Source: Daldinia sp. FL1419 (Eukaryota > Ascomycota > Sordariomycetes > Xylariales > Hypoxylaceae). From it: a stretch of DNA of 28,426 bases. The translations under genes were made by a program, and so were the position numbers. This document shows, piece after piece, positions 11,401 through 20,424 of this stretch; the first letter of the stretch is position 1, and each line of letters begins with the position of its first letter. The notes beneath the pieces were generated by a model. That model saw only the letters and a list, made by a program, of their open reading frames with translations. It did no database searches and was not told where the DNA came from. Location: positions 1 to 28,426 of the forward strand of contig MU623607.1 in the NCBI GenBank assembly GCA_025201765.1. The letters run 5' to 3'.

Positions 11401-12659
11401 GTCGTTGGATATTCTGGTGTAGTAGGAATCGTTGGTGTGCCCGGAGGGCTTACAGGAGGTGTAGTCCCGGGTGGGGGAACGACTGTCGTGGGATATCCTG
11501 GACTGGTTGGCGTTATCGGTGTCCCTGGAGGACTTCCCGGCGGCGATGTTCCTGGGCTTGTTCCTTGAGTATTCGATGGTGGTGGTGGGACAACTGTCGT
11601 TGGATAGCCCGGGGTGGTAGGTATTATCGGCGTTCCTGGTGAAGTCTGTGGGCTTGTCCCCTGTGTGTTTGAGGGAGTCCCAGGGGTAGATCCTGGTGGT
11701 GGAACTGTTTGTGGAGGAGGTACTATCGTTGGTGGTGTTCCCGGGGGGCCCGTTCCCGGAGGTCCTCCTGGAGGACCCGGGGGGCCTGTTTGTCCAGTAC
11801 ATTGAGTAACAGTAACAGTAGAAACGCAATTCGTGTTTGGGACCGTAACGAAAACCGTACTTGTACTCGGAACGCAAGATCCCGCGCCCCCTCCGGGACC
11901 AGTTGGCCCAGGCGGAGAACTGCCTCCACCAGGTGCTGTGGTGCCGGGTGCCCCAGGATAAGTTGAAGCGCCATTGCCCGGCGCTGTTCCACCCGCTCCA
12001 GGATTTGTCGAGACTGTGCCTGGGGGTGCACCGCCACCTCCACCGGGAGCTGTTGTTCCCGCTCCTGGCGCGGTTCCGCTGGCACCGCCGCCTGGAGCCG
12101 TGCCGCTTGCGCCGGGGTAAGTTGAGCCCACACCCGGAGCAATTCCAGAAGCCCCAGAACCCGAGCCTGGCCCGGAACCTGAACCCGGACCTGAGCTACA
12201 CGCAGAAGGATAACAACCGCTTGCCGTCAAGGAAATCTGGTTACAGTTACTTCCCCCGGGCCAAAGGTATATCATTACCACTCCATTCTCCCCTGTGGCG
12301 CACTGCCAGAAACTAGATTGCCCATTATACGTCAATTCCCCATTGCAACCTATAGAGAATCCACCTTGAGGAGCTTGGCCGACGTCGCATTGCAGCACCG
12401 TACTTGGTGGCGTCCACCAGCAACCGCGGCCCTGGGAATCGGATATCGTATTTCCATTCAATACAAAACCAGACGGTACAACGCTGGTTCCAGGAAGTCC
12501 AGCCTTGGTCTGGCCGCCGTCATATTGGCCGACCTTACCACTGAATGAACCGCCGGTCGAAAGCGTGAAGCTACATCCGTTCTGGCGCGCAACGAGAGAA
12601 TACGCGCCGCTCACTATGGAGGACAGGACAAGCGGCTTGCTTGCCTGTACCATTTTCAT
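8442..12659 (-). CDS. Giant mucin-like cell-surface protein: PIR-C-like head, Pro/Thr/Ser repeats, But2 C-terminal domain
   Basis: Single 4.2-kb exon, 1405 residues from the first ATG at 12659; a second ATG at 12653 also fits. Residues 1-24 form a signal peptide ending near SLVA. Residues about 27-154 are cysteine-rich (two adjacent Trp, CDVGQAP, FWQCATG, a final C) and resemble the C-terminal domain of PIR-type cell-wall mannoproteins. A Gly/Pro/Ser linker and roughly 1000 residues of Pro/Thr/Ser/Gly sequence follow, built from PGTSPTY, YPTTSP and VVPPPGTTP units; this is a typical O-glycosylated stalk. A dibasic IPRRA stands at residue 1220, just before a globular C-terminal domain (about 1235-1405: ESPSLIVPVDSSSPNKAYG, SSIFKFQVP, CPLGLYLV) that matches the fungal But2 C-terminal domain. 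No GPI signal is seen. It is likely cell-wall or extracellular; biological role unknown. Confidence 0.85.
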   Translation of the reverse strand: MKMVQASKPLVLSSIVSGAYSLVARQNGCSFTLSTGGSFSGKVGQYDGGQTKAGLPGTSVVPSGFVLNGNTISDSQGRGCWWTPPSTVLQCDVGQAPQGGFSIGCNGELTYNGQSSFWQCATGENGVVMIYLWPGGSNCNQISLTASGCYPSACSSGPGSGSGPGSGSGASGIAPGVGSTYPGASGTAPGGGASGTAPGAGTTAPGGGGGAPPGTVSTNPGAGGTAPGNGASTYPGAPGTTAPGGGSSPPGPTGPGGGAGSCVPSTSTVFVTVPNTNCVSTVTVTQCTGQTGPPGPPGGPPGTGPPGTPPTIVPPPQTVPPPGSTPGTPSNTQGTSPQTSPGTPIIPTTPGYPTTVVPPPPSNTQGTSPGTSPPGSPPGTPITPTSPGYPTTVVPPPGTTPPVSPPGTPTIPTTPEYPTTVVPPPMTPPTTGGTGPGTSPQGPPTSPGYPTTVIPPPGTTLPTSPSVPTTTGGTSPGTSPPSPPSSPPGPPPGPPTTPGKPSKPSGPPPGPPTSPGYPTTVVPPPGTTTPPTTYPGVPTTTGGTSPETSPPSTPTTPGYPTGPISPVSPPTSIPSTTSPPGQTSGTYPGTSPGSPGTVTSSKTVVIPECPSESKSCPNMSSSTSVPSIPNTSVPSTSPSTGPSTYPGTTPPVQTSPSIPATPTTSGGTSPTSPSSTWTYSTTSPTGGTTSPGIPTSPTSPGQSTYPGTSTTVVETTTTSSCPTTSTTPSVPTYPGTSPTTTSIPGVPPTTSQTSPGSSTYPGTSTTVVETTTTSSCPTTSTSPGESPTTSIPGVPPTTSETSPTYPGTSPTTSKTTPGTSPTYPGTSPTTSVPGVPSTTSGSTPGTSPTYPGTSPTYPGTSPTYPGTSPTYPGTSPTYPGTSPTYPGTSPTTTPTTSVPSVPPTTSETMPGTSPTYPGTSPTTSVPSVPPTTSETTPGTSPTYPGTSPTTSIPGVPPTSPTTPGTPSTPGTSSYPSVTTSTSCLTTTETETPSTTSTPGVTTPYPTTSPYPTTSPYPTTSPYPTTSPEVPTTSPTTSPVYPTSPEVPTTSPETPTTAPTTTPVYPTSPEVPTTSPEVPTTAPTTSPVYPTSPEVPTTGTPEVPGTTTTPPGESPSVPSYPTAPPPPPPGETPSTPGYPNGPPPTGPPGESSPPSYPTAPPPGPPQPTPPASSAPGYPTGPPPPEVTNGDHGDHNSPESAGSWSDEPSKGPAWAPSSKIPRRAMSYSDSASPSTSCPGELAGEWESPSLIVPVDSSSPNKAYGRSMLGEVSPTLSSIFKFQVPASDAGKTCKLVFFFPDEKEDAQTSSTLFAGSGAVEFSRLDGPVDLSTTQNNLPEIALSYHRLTVAPGNAYTIESFACPSGEDVTVELSSAPGSQTELRFAQDPAAACPLGLYLVASAVGDVEL
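9583..9654 (-). repeat. 18-bp coding tandem repeat (YPTTSP x4)
   Basis: Four consecutive 18-bp units, nearly identical at the DNA level, encode YPTTSP on the minus strand inside the mucin stalk. Units start at 9583, 9601, 9619 and 9637. Differences are single base changes, indicating recent unit duplication. Confidence 0.9.
9991..10137 (-). repeat. 21-bp coding minisatellite (PGTSPTY units)
   Basis: Six 21-bp units in direct tandem (9991, 10012, 10033, 10054, 10075, 10096) plus a diverged seventh. The plus-strand core is GGTGACGTTCCTGGATAGGT; units differ at only one to a few positions. In the gene they encode a seven-residue PGTSPTY period. The near identity of the DNA, compared with the degenerate repeats around it, points to recent expansion and probable copy-number variation between strains. 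Confidence 0.92.
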
Positions 12660-14553
12660 CGTATTATCGCAACCAAACACTAGGGCTCCTTTTTTCGAAA
12701 TTTCTTGGGGTCAGATACGAAAAGCTGCCCCGAAAAGATAGACTGGAGGAAAAGACGATCTAAGCCAGAACGAAGAGCAGAGAGATGTCGAGATTATATT
12801 CCACATTCTCAAGCAGAAGAAAGACCCTGCTACAAGAAAACTCTGAAAGCATGACTGTCATTCCAGTTTTAGAAACATTCGAGAAAAACGTCATGAACCA
12901 ATAGCCTGTGACATAATATGTAAGTTCGTATTAGTAGATAGAAACGGATTAGCTGTGGCTGATAGTTTTGCACGAGTCTAACACTGCAGGTAATAGCACC
13001 GGGTAGACCTTGACGACAACAAGATCCTATGATGATATTCCAAGATCTATGGTCAGAATTCCAAGCCTGGGTGCGGAAAAATACATCCTACGCCGTGCGA
13101 AGAAAATATCAACAAAAAGGAGTCTGTATGACACCGCCGGATCTCACGAAGCTCGACGAGATACAACGTATTGACGCAATTCGAACAGAGGGATGATGTA
13201 TACATTATGTGAGGCTCGTATTTTAACGTTAGCTAACCCCTGACGGACTGAGTCGCGCAGGTAGTTAGTCTTACCGCAACTGGATATCGAGTGCCTGAGT
13301 ATGACTATAGTATTATCTACAAATATACAGCATCAGGGATTCGGGGAAACCATATATTCCACAATACACTCTAATTTGACTATATCGGAGAGTAGGTAGG
13401 TAGTTACAGGTCTCATGAAGCATAATCACACGAACAAAGGAAATAAATTCAATCAATTCTTCACGCGGAGAGATCTGTGAACAATAGCCTGTAAGTGTAC
13501 TAGAGAAGTTAATTGAGGTACTCTGGAAGATGCATAGCGACTCTACCGGAGGCTTTAACCTAGGTTAGGTACAGTAGTTTACTCCTCTGCTGAGCGAAAT
13601 GTGCTATTCGGCCCTATCTAGGGGCTCTCTTTGTCGACGCCGTATTCGAACAGAGATTAAACTTTCGTCCTAGTCACTCTCTGAATAGCATTATGCTCGA
13701 CAGGATATACCCAGATATACCCTTGGTTATCATTACTAGAAATAGCTTCTTAACATGTAGCTTCTCAGAGTCACCCTCTCAGATGAGGATCTAAGATTTA
13801 ACTAGAGTGCTCTTCAGGATGATTTCTGCACCCCTTACCCATGTTAAACTCTATATTACGAGGTATAAGCAGATCCCGAGCTAGCCGAATACTTGGCACA
13901 GCCGTCGTCTCTACTTAAAGTTTGACATCATGTTTGTTCTCAACATATAGGTTAGATGGTGCCATATCCAGTTCAGAGAATCTCCATGACGTTGGTTTAG
14001 TGAATTTTTAGAACGCTACCGAGTATTACCTAGCCAAATAAAGTACCACCTTGAAATCGAAATAGGGGGACCATACTCTGACGATGGAGCTGAATCAGAG
14101 CATTATCTCCACTCCACGAGATTAGCAAAAATGCTTCTGTCCGTTTTGAGTTCTGTCACTTGCTATAACTACCCCCTTGTTCCCTGACTAGGACCTTAGA
14201 CTTCCCTAGGTTAATAGTTCCCAAGTGCGTTTGGACGATCATATGGTTGGACTAGGTATAGCATCCGCCATTGCATGCAGAGAAAATTATAATACTTCAT
14301 ATCTCCGCTTTATTCCAAAAAGGGACCAAAAAGAGCGAGTTCGAGTTCGGTTCCGGCTGCAGAGCCTTGAGCAAAGTTTATATTACGTATCGAATCACGA
14401 GCTACAGTAGTCCAATAGCAATACATATGGTAAACGACAATTCCGTCAAAGATTTTCAAATTACCTATGTATGTGGCGATATATAAAGCCCGTGAAGACT
14501 CACTCCGTTTTCCTGCAGAGTTCTTTGGGGGCGAATTATGTCGTAAATATCCA
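12660..14553. other. Long spacer, no confident gene
   Basis: A 1.9-kb stretch between the mucin start and the regulator's 3' end. It holds the mucin promoter. A 55-codon plus-strand frame at 13029-13196 begins with two ATGs and has a charged, helix-prone composition (ends LDEIQRIDAIRTEG), but no family match or splice partner is evident. TAGGTA-type motifs occur at about 13395 and 13558-13570. Short plus-strand frames near 14225-14781 lie opposite or beside the regulator and are not supported. Confidence 0.6.
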
Positions 14554-16714
14554 TCATATCGGCCTCGTATCAAGCGCCGAGAATATGTTATCCCACGTTA
14601 TAGAATCGAGATTCATCTCGCTTTGATTTGCAAATTGCCAAAATTCGTCGAAATAGCCGCCGAGGCCGACGTCTGTGTCTTGCATATCCATACCGAGCTC
14701 GGGCTGCGGTTGCGTATCGTGAAGAAAGCTAAGCCGGAGAGAGAAATCTTCAGTAGTAAGATGTACTTCATGTTTTCGTAAGACGTCGCGCAACGAATCT
14801 AAGAAGCGGCTAGGAAGGGGCGAGACGTGTCTGCTATCATCAAATTTCTGGAAGGCCTCTTTGAGTTTTCTCTTAATCTCTGCCTCGTTCGCTTCTTGTT
14901 TGTTAAAACATAAATCCATGACCATGACAGCCAGAGCAAGATGCATATAGTGCATAGCTAATCCCATTCGTGCTGTTGTGTATGCTGGGGAGTCGAACTC
15001 GGTCGGATCCTCGTACCCCTGAATGACTTCGTATGCTGACTCTAAGCAAGCCAATCTTGAATAAGAATATCGCGGGTCGAGAGATAGCCGAAGTAGAAAC
15101 TTTTGGTGTAGCTTGCATCTTCTACTATGAGCCGCGTTCGTGATAGCATATCTCATATGAGGGATATAAGGATATACGGTCTCGAACTTTTTGCTCTTTT
15201 CGCGACTCTCAGCGTCAGTCTTAAAGAAGAAGGGTAGGCTCGCGATAAACTCTTGTAATTTTTTATCCAGTGATATGATATTATCGTACGGTGTTTGCAT
15301 GGCCTTTGATGCCTCTAACGGTATGGTATCGGCTATTTCGCGACAGAGATGCGCAAGTCTAATTCGTTCGCGGAGGAAGGCTATGCCACTTGGTCGAGGA
15401 CCACTTGTAGACTCGATTTCATCGCTCAAGGAAATTTCGTCGTCGAAAGAATACTTAGGGAGCTTGACATCTATGTGATTTGGATGGATAAAGTACATGC
15501 CTGTCTGGGGACCCGAAATCGTTGACTGCAACCTAGAAGGATGTTAATGCTAAGAAATCAATGCGAAGGTAGAAGATAAACATACCAGTCTTCAGCAGTA
15601 ATATGCCAAAATACCCTACGTTTAACCTCGCGATCTATTAGAGTACGGACGTCGTCATCTTTCCCAGTGGGGTGCTCGTCTTCAGCGTCTAATCGATGCA
15701 AACGAAGATCCCTAGCCATGGAAGCTGCCGTGGTAGATAGAAGGCGGCCCCTTGCCGAGAACCCATCGAGATGGAACGAAAGGAGCGACATGAATATGTA
15801 AGCTTGAACATCTTCCAGAGTGCCCGACGTATTTCTGCGTGAGTGATCCAGAACATCTAGAGCCGCTTTACCTATCGTCGTCGAGATACGAACGGCCTCC
15901 TGCTCGGTAGTCGCTATTTCAGAATCTTCGGAACAACGATAGAAGAACCCAGAAAGCGCGAAAATAGAAAGTAGCAACCCGGCCTGTCCGAGTGGAACGG
16001 ATTCACCCTGACCGATTTTCATATAAGCTGTTTTAATAAGGGACCGGACGGTAGGGATGTGTAAAATGCGACACATGTGGTCTATGTTGGATTCAAAATT
16101 CTGGAAGAGTAGGGTTGCTTCCCTGAATGTTGGAAATGCCACCACATTATTGCTTGAAGGATAATCTACTATTGTCTCCTGGGTGAGAATCTGTGCTCCA
16201 TGGATTTCGCGCGCTTTGCCAATTCTAAACACCAAGCCCCAGGATAAAGGAGAAAGCTATAGAAATTAGCGAACCGTATGTTTTGATTCTAGTGAGATTG
16301 TTTCCATACTAATGAATCTTCTCTCGTTCCTATATTTTCTAAGAAGTGTGAGTCTTTGTCTGATCTTTGGTTGACCTCGGGTTCAACGACATTCCCCGAA
16401 GCAGATGCGAATCGCGATCGCGTCGCGCTATCACTATCGCCATCAGGCGTATGGTACTGAGTAGCTTCTGTGGAAGACGACCGAAGAACGATTGATTCTA
16501 GTCGCTCAATACGCGCTGTTAGCCTAGCGAAGTTGTGCTCCGTAGCGGTTGTCTCTGTTCGCCTTTGGGGTGGGATCAGGAAATGACAGCTGATGCCCCG
16601 TGCGGCACAATTCGAGCACGGTTGAATCCGATTACACTTTAGCTTTTTTGACCGACATGATTGACACGATACCGGGTCTGGACGGGTTCTAGATTTCTGC
16701 CCAACTGTTTGCAT
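14554..16714 (-). CDS. Zn2Cys6 fungal-specific transcription factor
   Basis: Three exons, 16714-16310, 16256-15586 and 15532-14554, giving 684 residues in a continuous frame. Intron 1 is 53 nt (GTATGG to CTATAG with GCTAAT branch); intron 2 is 53 nt (GTATGT to TTCTAG). The DNA-binding domain is the exact CX2CX6CX5CX2CX6C zinc cluster with cysteines at residues 17, 20, 27, 33, 36 and 43 and the basic RSKKLK stretch, followed by a short coiled-coil segment (FARLTARIERLESIVL). Residues about 150-400 form the middle homology (fungal-specific TF) domain, including the segments MARDLRLHRLD, REVKRRVFWHITAEDW and the GPQTGMYFIHPNHIDVKLP that follow. It is divergently transcribed from an MDR oxidoreductase, and two TCCGCGGA sites lie within 80 bp of its start codon, suggesting autoregulation. 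Target pathway is unknown. Confidence 0.93.
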
Positions 16715-16762
16715 ATTGGCGTCGTGATACCAAGAATTGTTGGATAGTGTATGAGGAAGTAA

Positions 16763-16774
16763 GGTCCGCGGACC
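16763..16774. promoter_or_regulatory. Palindromic Zn2Cys6-type site 1 (TCCGCGGA core)
   Basis: GGTCCGCGGACC is a perfect 12-bp palindrome about 50 bp upstream of the regulator's ATG. The core TCCGCGGA is identical to the yeast pleiotropic drug response element bound by Pdr1/Pdr3 (established knowledge); binding by a protein in this fungus is inferred. Confidence 0.65.
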
Positions 16775-16784
16775 TCCGCTTCAG

Positions 16785-16796
16785 GATCCGCGGAGT
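16785..16796. promoter_or_regulatory. Palindromic Zn2Cys6-type site 2 (TCCGCGGA core)
   Basis: GATCCGCGGAGT, with the core at 16787-16794, lies 22 bp (about two helical turns, core to core) from site 1. It shares the 12-mer GGATCCGCGGAG with site 3 in opposite orientation. Confidence 0.65.
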
Positions 16797-17055
16797 CTAA
16801 CAAATCCCTGCCAACCCCTGACTAAAATGGAGCACGATATATGGAGAGCTGGACGACATTAGTCAGGTTTCCAGCCTCATCGGCGTACTTTGTATAACCA
16901 AGCATGGTTAACTCCGAGATGGATAATCACGAGAAGGTATTACAAATGATATGCTGCTTCAGTTGGTTGTATAACTCCGAGTATTCTATACGTCCCTAGG
17001 TAGCTAATGGCGTTGGTGGTATTTTTCTAAAAATGTTGCGTAACAACAACCCAGA

Positions 17056-17067
17056 CCTCCGCGGATC
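17056..17067. promoter_or_regulatory. Palindromic Zn2Cys6-type site 3 (TCCGCGGA core)
   Basis: CCTCCGCGGATC, core 17058-17065, about 43 bp upstream of the TATA-like tract and 167 bp upstream of the oxidoreductase ATG. This is a typical upstream activating position for the plus-strand gene. Confidence 0.65.
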
Positions 17068-17107
17068 CCCGAGCTAGCAAAGGAGAGGCAGTGACGGGAA
17101 AAAATAG

Positions 17108-17116
17108 TATATATAT
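17108..17116 (+). promoter_or_regulatory. TATA-like element of the oxidoreductase
   Basis: TATATATAT lies about 116 bp upstream of the ATG at 17232 and downstream of palindromic site 3. It is a plausible core promoter; the transcription start is not determined. Confidence 0.5.
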
Positions 17117-17231
17117 GCTACTCGTGGGCAAGAAATATACTCTCCTGGAATTCAAACAACAGTACTTCGCATCAGCTAAACCATACTATCCCATAAATTT
17201 CCACAAGAGTCAAACTCCTTAGCCCATCACC

Positions 17232-18431
17232 ATGAAGGAAGTAATCATTCAAAGCTCCCTAGACACATTTGAAGTCATCGAATCTCCTATTCCTACCCCC
17301 AAGGACAAGTACGTCGTCATTAAAGTCGTCGTTTCGGGATCCAACCCGAAGGATTGGAAATATCCTTACTGGTATGCTTCGCCCATCGTCGGAGTTATAG
17401 TTATCTACACCGAAGACTGGCAATGCTAACTAGTACGCAGGAGCGGAAAGCCTCTTAACACCGGAGACGACATCGCCGGAATCGTCCACTCCGTTGGCAA
17501 GGATGTCTACGAGTTCAAGCCAGGAGATCGCGTGGCGGCGTATCACGAAGGCATGACACCAAACGGCAGCTTTGCAGAATACGCCGTGGCCCCGGACTGG
17601 ACAACTTTTCACCTGCCGCATAATGTCTCGTTCGAAGAGGGTGCGACCATTCCCACAGCGGCTCATACCGCCATGCTAGCTCTGTACTACAACCTCAAAC
17701 TTCCAGCTCCCTTTGACGAAAGAAAGTTCCCGGAAGGGAAGAGGGTACCTTTCCTTATATACGGCGTCACGACGGCGTGCGGCGCGTTCGCCGCCCAATT
17801 CGCTCGACTCTCGGGACTAGGGCCGATTATTGGTGTTGCTGGCAGATCTGGCGAGTTTGCGAAAACCCTAGCCGACCATGTTCTTGATTATCGCAAAGGC
17901 GAGGACGCGCTGGTTGCAGGTGTTGGGGAAATTCTCGCAAAGGAAGGTCTGGGCAATAAAGTCCCATATATTTTCGATGCTATTAGCGAGGGCGAGTCGT
18001 TCGAAGTAACTACTCGAGTTGTTGATCCAAACGGTGGCAGTATCGCGACGGTGCTTCCTTTCCAGTATTTCGCTAACGCCCGAGAGGATTTCAAATTCCC
18101 AGATGGTGTCGAAGCTTCTAATACTGTTGCTCTTAAGGTCTTTTCGACACATAAAGATCTTGGGTTCATCTGGTCGCGATACTTTGGGCGTCTATTGGAA
18201 GGTGGAAAGCTGAAAGGGCACCCGTATGAGGTTATTCCGGGCGGGCTGAACGGTATTCTAATGGGCCTTAATAAACTTAAGGATGGGCAGGCTAGTGGCT
18301 TAAAATATGTCTACAGGATTGAGGAATCTGGCGATGTTACTACTGGACTGCACAAGTTAGATCCCACCCTGGTATCTCAAAAGAACGGTCGAAAGGTTGA
18401 GGATTTTTTCAGCTTCAAGCTTCCTTATTAA
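17232..18431 (+). CDS. MDR-superfamily NAD(P)H oxidoreductase, trans-enoyl-reductase / ToxD-like
   Basis: Two exons, 17232-17371 and 17441-18431, with a 69-nt intron (GTATGC to TACGCAG, branch GCTAAC), giving 376 residues. The N-terminal GroES-like domain shows GSNPKDWKYPYW, NTGDDIAGIVHSVGKDVYEF and KPGDRVAAYHEG. The cofactor-binding region begins around residue 154 (YGVTTACGAFAAQFARLSG), typical of fungal enoyl reductases and zinc-independent quinone-oxidoreductase relatives. The structural and catalytic zinc cysteines of classical alcohol dehydrogenases are absent. Relatives act as stand-alone trans-enoyl reductases for polyketide synthases or as general NADPH-dependent reductases; no synthase is in this window, so a detoxification or housekeeping role is equally possible. 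The gene is divergent from the Zn2Cys6 regulator and has a palindromic site plus TATA upstream. Confidence 0.92.
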
Positions 18432-18580
18432 CTTTCGATGAGGATAGCTGAGGAGAACAATCTACAATACAACTTAGACGAGAACCGATCCTTCATTCTG
18501 CCAATCCATGCAACTGTGCGGCGATCCCGCCCGAAGTTCGATAACCAATAGCTAGCACCTCAGGCGACACGCTTGGGCAT

Positions 18581-19039
18581 TTATGACAAAGAGTGCTCGA
18601 TGTATCGTAGGTCATGGAGGCTTCCGTGAAAGCTCTCCAAGAGAAGCTCCCAGCTCTCGATGAACTGGTGCACCTTCTGGCGCAAGTTGGCGGCTAGAGT
18701 GATGGCAAACTGAAGCAGCCCAAAAGCTTCGGCTTTGGTGACCACAAACGCAGTCAGAGTAACTTCCAATGAGTTGACCATCTTGGCTACGGCTCGGAGG
18801 ACTGTCAGCGTCTCGGCATGGTTGCTGCATCGTGCGGTAGTGACAGCCAGATACTAAAGAGTTAAGCCCTTACGTTAGCATACGATCTATAGGTAGGTAA
18901 CTTGAGGTATCGCCTGGGTAATTAGAGCACTCACGTCAATCGCGATCTTGGTAGTCACAACTCTGACTCGAGCATCGTCCAGGTTGTAAGGCACCTCAAG
19001 GGTGTGCACCCAGTCCGGAACAGGGTAGAGGAAAGACAT
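18581..19039 (-). CDS. Small helical protein of unknown function
   Basis: Two exons, 19039-18935 and 18853-18581, joined by an 81-nt intron (GTGAGT to CTTTAG, phase 0, CTAAC near the branch position), giving 125 residues. The start MSFLYPVPDW is followed by a short strand-like region and then about 90 residues rich in Ala, Leu, Val and alternating charge, consistent with two or three amphipathic helices (from AVAKMVNSLEVTLTAF to LLLESFHGSLHDLRYIEHSL). There is one cysteine (residue 44) and no signal peptide or membrane segment. I do not recognise the family. The open frame continues upstream of the chosen ATG without another good start, so the 5' UTR is probably long. Clean splice sites and preserved frame are the main evidence that it is real. 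Confidence 0.55.
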
Positions 19040-20424
19040 GTCGGACTTAGCTGAATGTAGGCGTTTATTTGCAGGTATGGAAAGCTTCTGTTGAGATAGT
19101 TGAGGTGTTGCCAACGGAGGATTGAGAGAGGGTTGAAACGACCACAGTTGGGAAGAAATTAAATGTGTATGCGAATGTTTGTGTGGACGTTTGCCATGGT
19201 TACTTGGGAGCAGGAAACTGTGGGAGGGTTTAGGGCAGAGAAATAAAATTCGAAAACCTAGGGCAAGAGATATGTCACGTACTTCTGGCCGGCAACTGAT
19301 AAGGGTTGACGACAGCACGCCTGACGATCCTAGCTTCCCGTTGAGAGCCGTTCCTCTTAGGGACACTCGGGATATCAACGTAGGGGATTCAGCAGGTACG
19401 CAGGGTACCATAACCCAATCTCACATGGAGCACTACAATTATCACATATCTTCTATAGACTATAAACCATACCCTACGTGACAGTCCTGAGTAGCCTTCA
19501 TGATATAGTGTAACTTTAGGGGCATTCTCAGTAGTAGTCTCTTTTACTACCTACTACGCTCACTTAGAGTATCTAGTATGTCAGGCATTTAATGAAACCC
19601 CTTTCATCTCTAGAAACAACGAGAACTTTATGTTCATGTAAATGTTAATTCACATCCGTCAACGAGGTTTCGGTGAGTGAACTACTAGTACTAATGACAA
19701 AGACCTCCAGGCTTCCTACCAGGCAGCTCTATTGCTACCCAGATCCTAAATTAGCTTATAGTTTCTTCTACTTTGATAGAATCCTAACATCACTTCTTGG
19801 TTATATCCTCATACCTAACAAAAAGAAAAAGCCAAAAGCACTCCTCTATTGTATTATGTTAAAGAATTCGTGCCTCGTGTATGTCCCGTAATTCTAAACT
19901 ATCTATCTTATAACTTGCTTTACCAAAAACTCGATTGAAGTTCATAGCATCACGTTCCTAATAAAACCCCGAAATTCAGTGGATCCAGGAGAGCAGGCCC
20001 GCTCCGGACTGTCCGCCGGACATCCGTCGATGTGGGGCCGATCCGGACTTGATTGCGCCCCACCAAGACTTCTATTAAATAATCTAATAGGCATAGATGA
20101 GCAAGATGGCTGTAGCCCTTTTAAATTGCTTCCATAGTACAAACTGGTATCGTTGAGAGACTGCTGTAAGTACTATCGATTTTGTTTTTAATTGTTTAGG
20201 GGCCTCCTAGGCCTAGGTGCCTGCTTGGAAGTGGTCCGTACCACAGCATTCCAATCTATGAGGTCCTAGGTAATTTTACGGTCGATCGCACTACAACCTA
20301 CCATTATTTTGACAATATCAGCATAATTATCGAGTTGGCTTTTAATAGTTAACCTCGGTAAATGGTTTATTGGATTGGTTTTGAGATGCACTACCCTGCA
20401 TTTCTGGAGGTAAGTCTAAGTCTA
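19040..20424. other. A/T-rich spacer, no gene
   Basis: I see no supported gene. Most of 19500-20000 is A/T-rich with only short chance frames, such as the one at 19673-19891. A G/C-rich island at about 19996-20073 stands out, and CCTAGG-type motifs occur at 20205-20220 and 20264. Confidence 0.6.

Larger units (their letters stand above)
16715..17231. promoter_or_regulatory. Shared divergent promoter of the regulator and the oxidoreductase
   Basis: This 517-bp region separates two start codons that face away from each other. It carries three perfect TCCGCGGA palindromes: two beside the regulator and one just upstream of a TATATATAT tract on the oxidoreductase side. An extra half-like CTCCGCTT follows the first site. 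The layout fits direct control of both genes by one dimeric Zn2Cys6 protein, most simply the adjacent one; that is inference. Confidence 0.7.

Noticed and set aside
8662..12316. Long open frames on the plus strand and in other minus frames across the mucin region (for example 9346-9741, 10933-11568 and 11206-11877)
   Set aside because: They are shadows produced by the repeat composition of the mucin gene. The minus-strand frame is 1.4 kb codons long with a signal peptide and two domains, and the shadows have only low-complexity translations.
14554..18431. Part of a secondary-metabolite gene cluster
   Set aside because: There is no PKS, NRPS, terpene synthase, P450 or dedicated efflux gene nearby. 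The nearest transporter is over 7 kb away behind the mucin gene and is a nutrient-type permease.
19673..19891. 72-codon plus-strand frame
   Set aside because: It lies in A/T-rich spacer, begins without context and has no domain resemblance.
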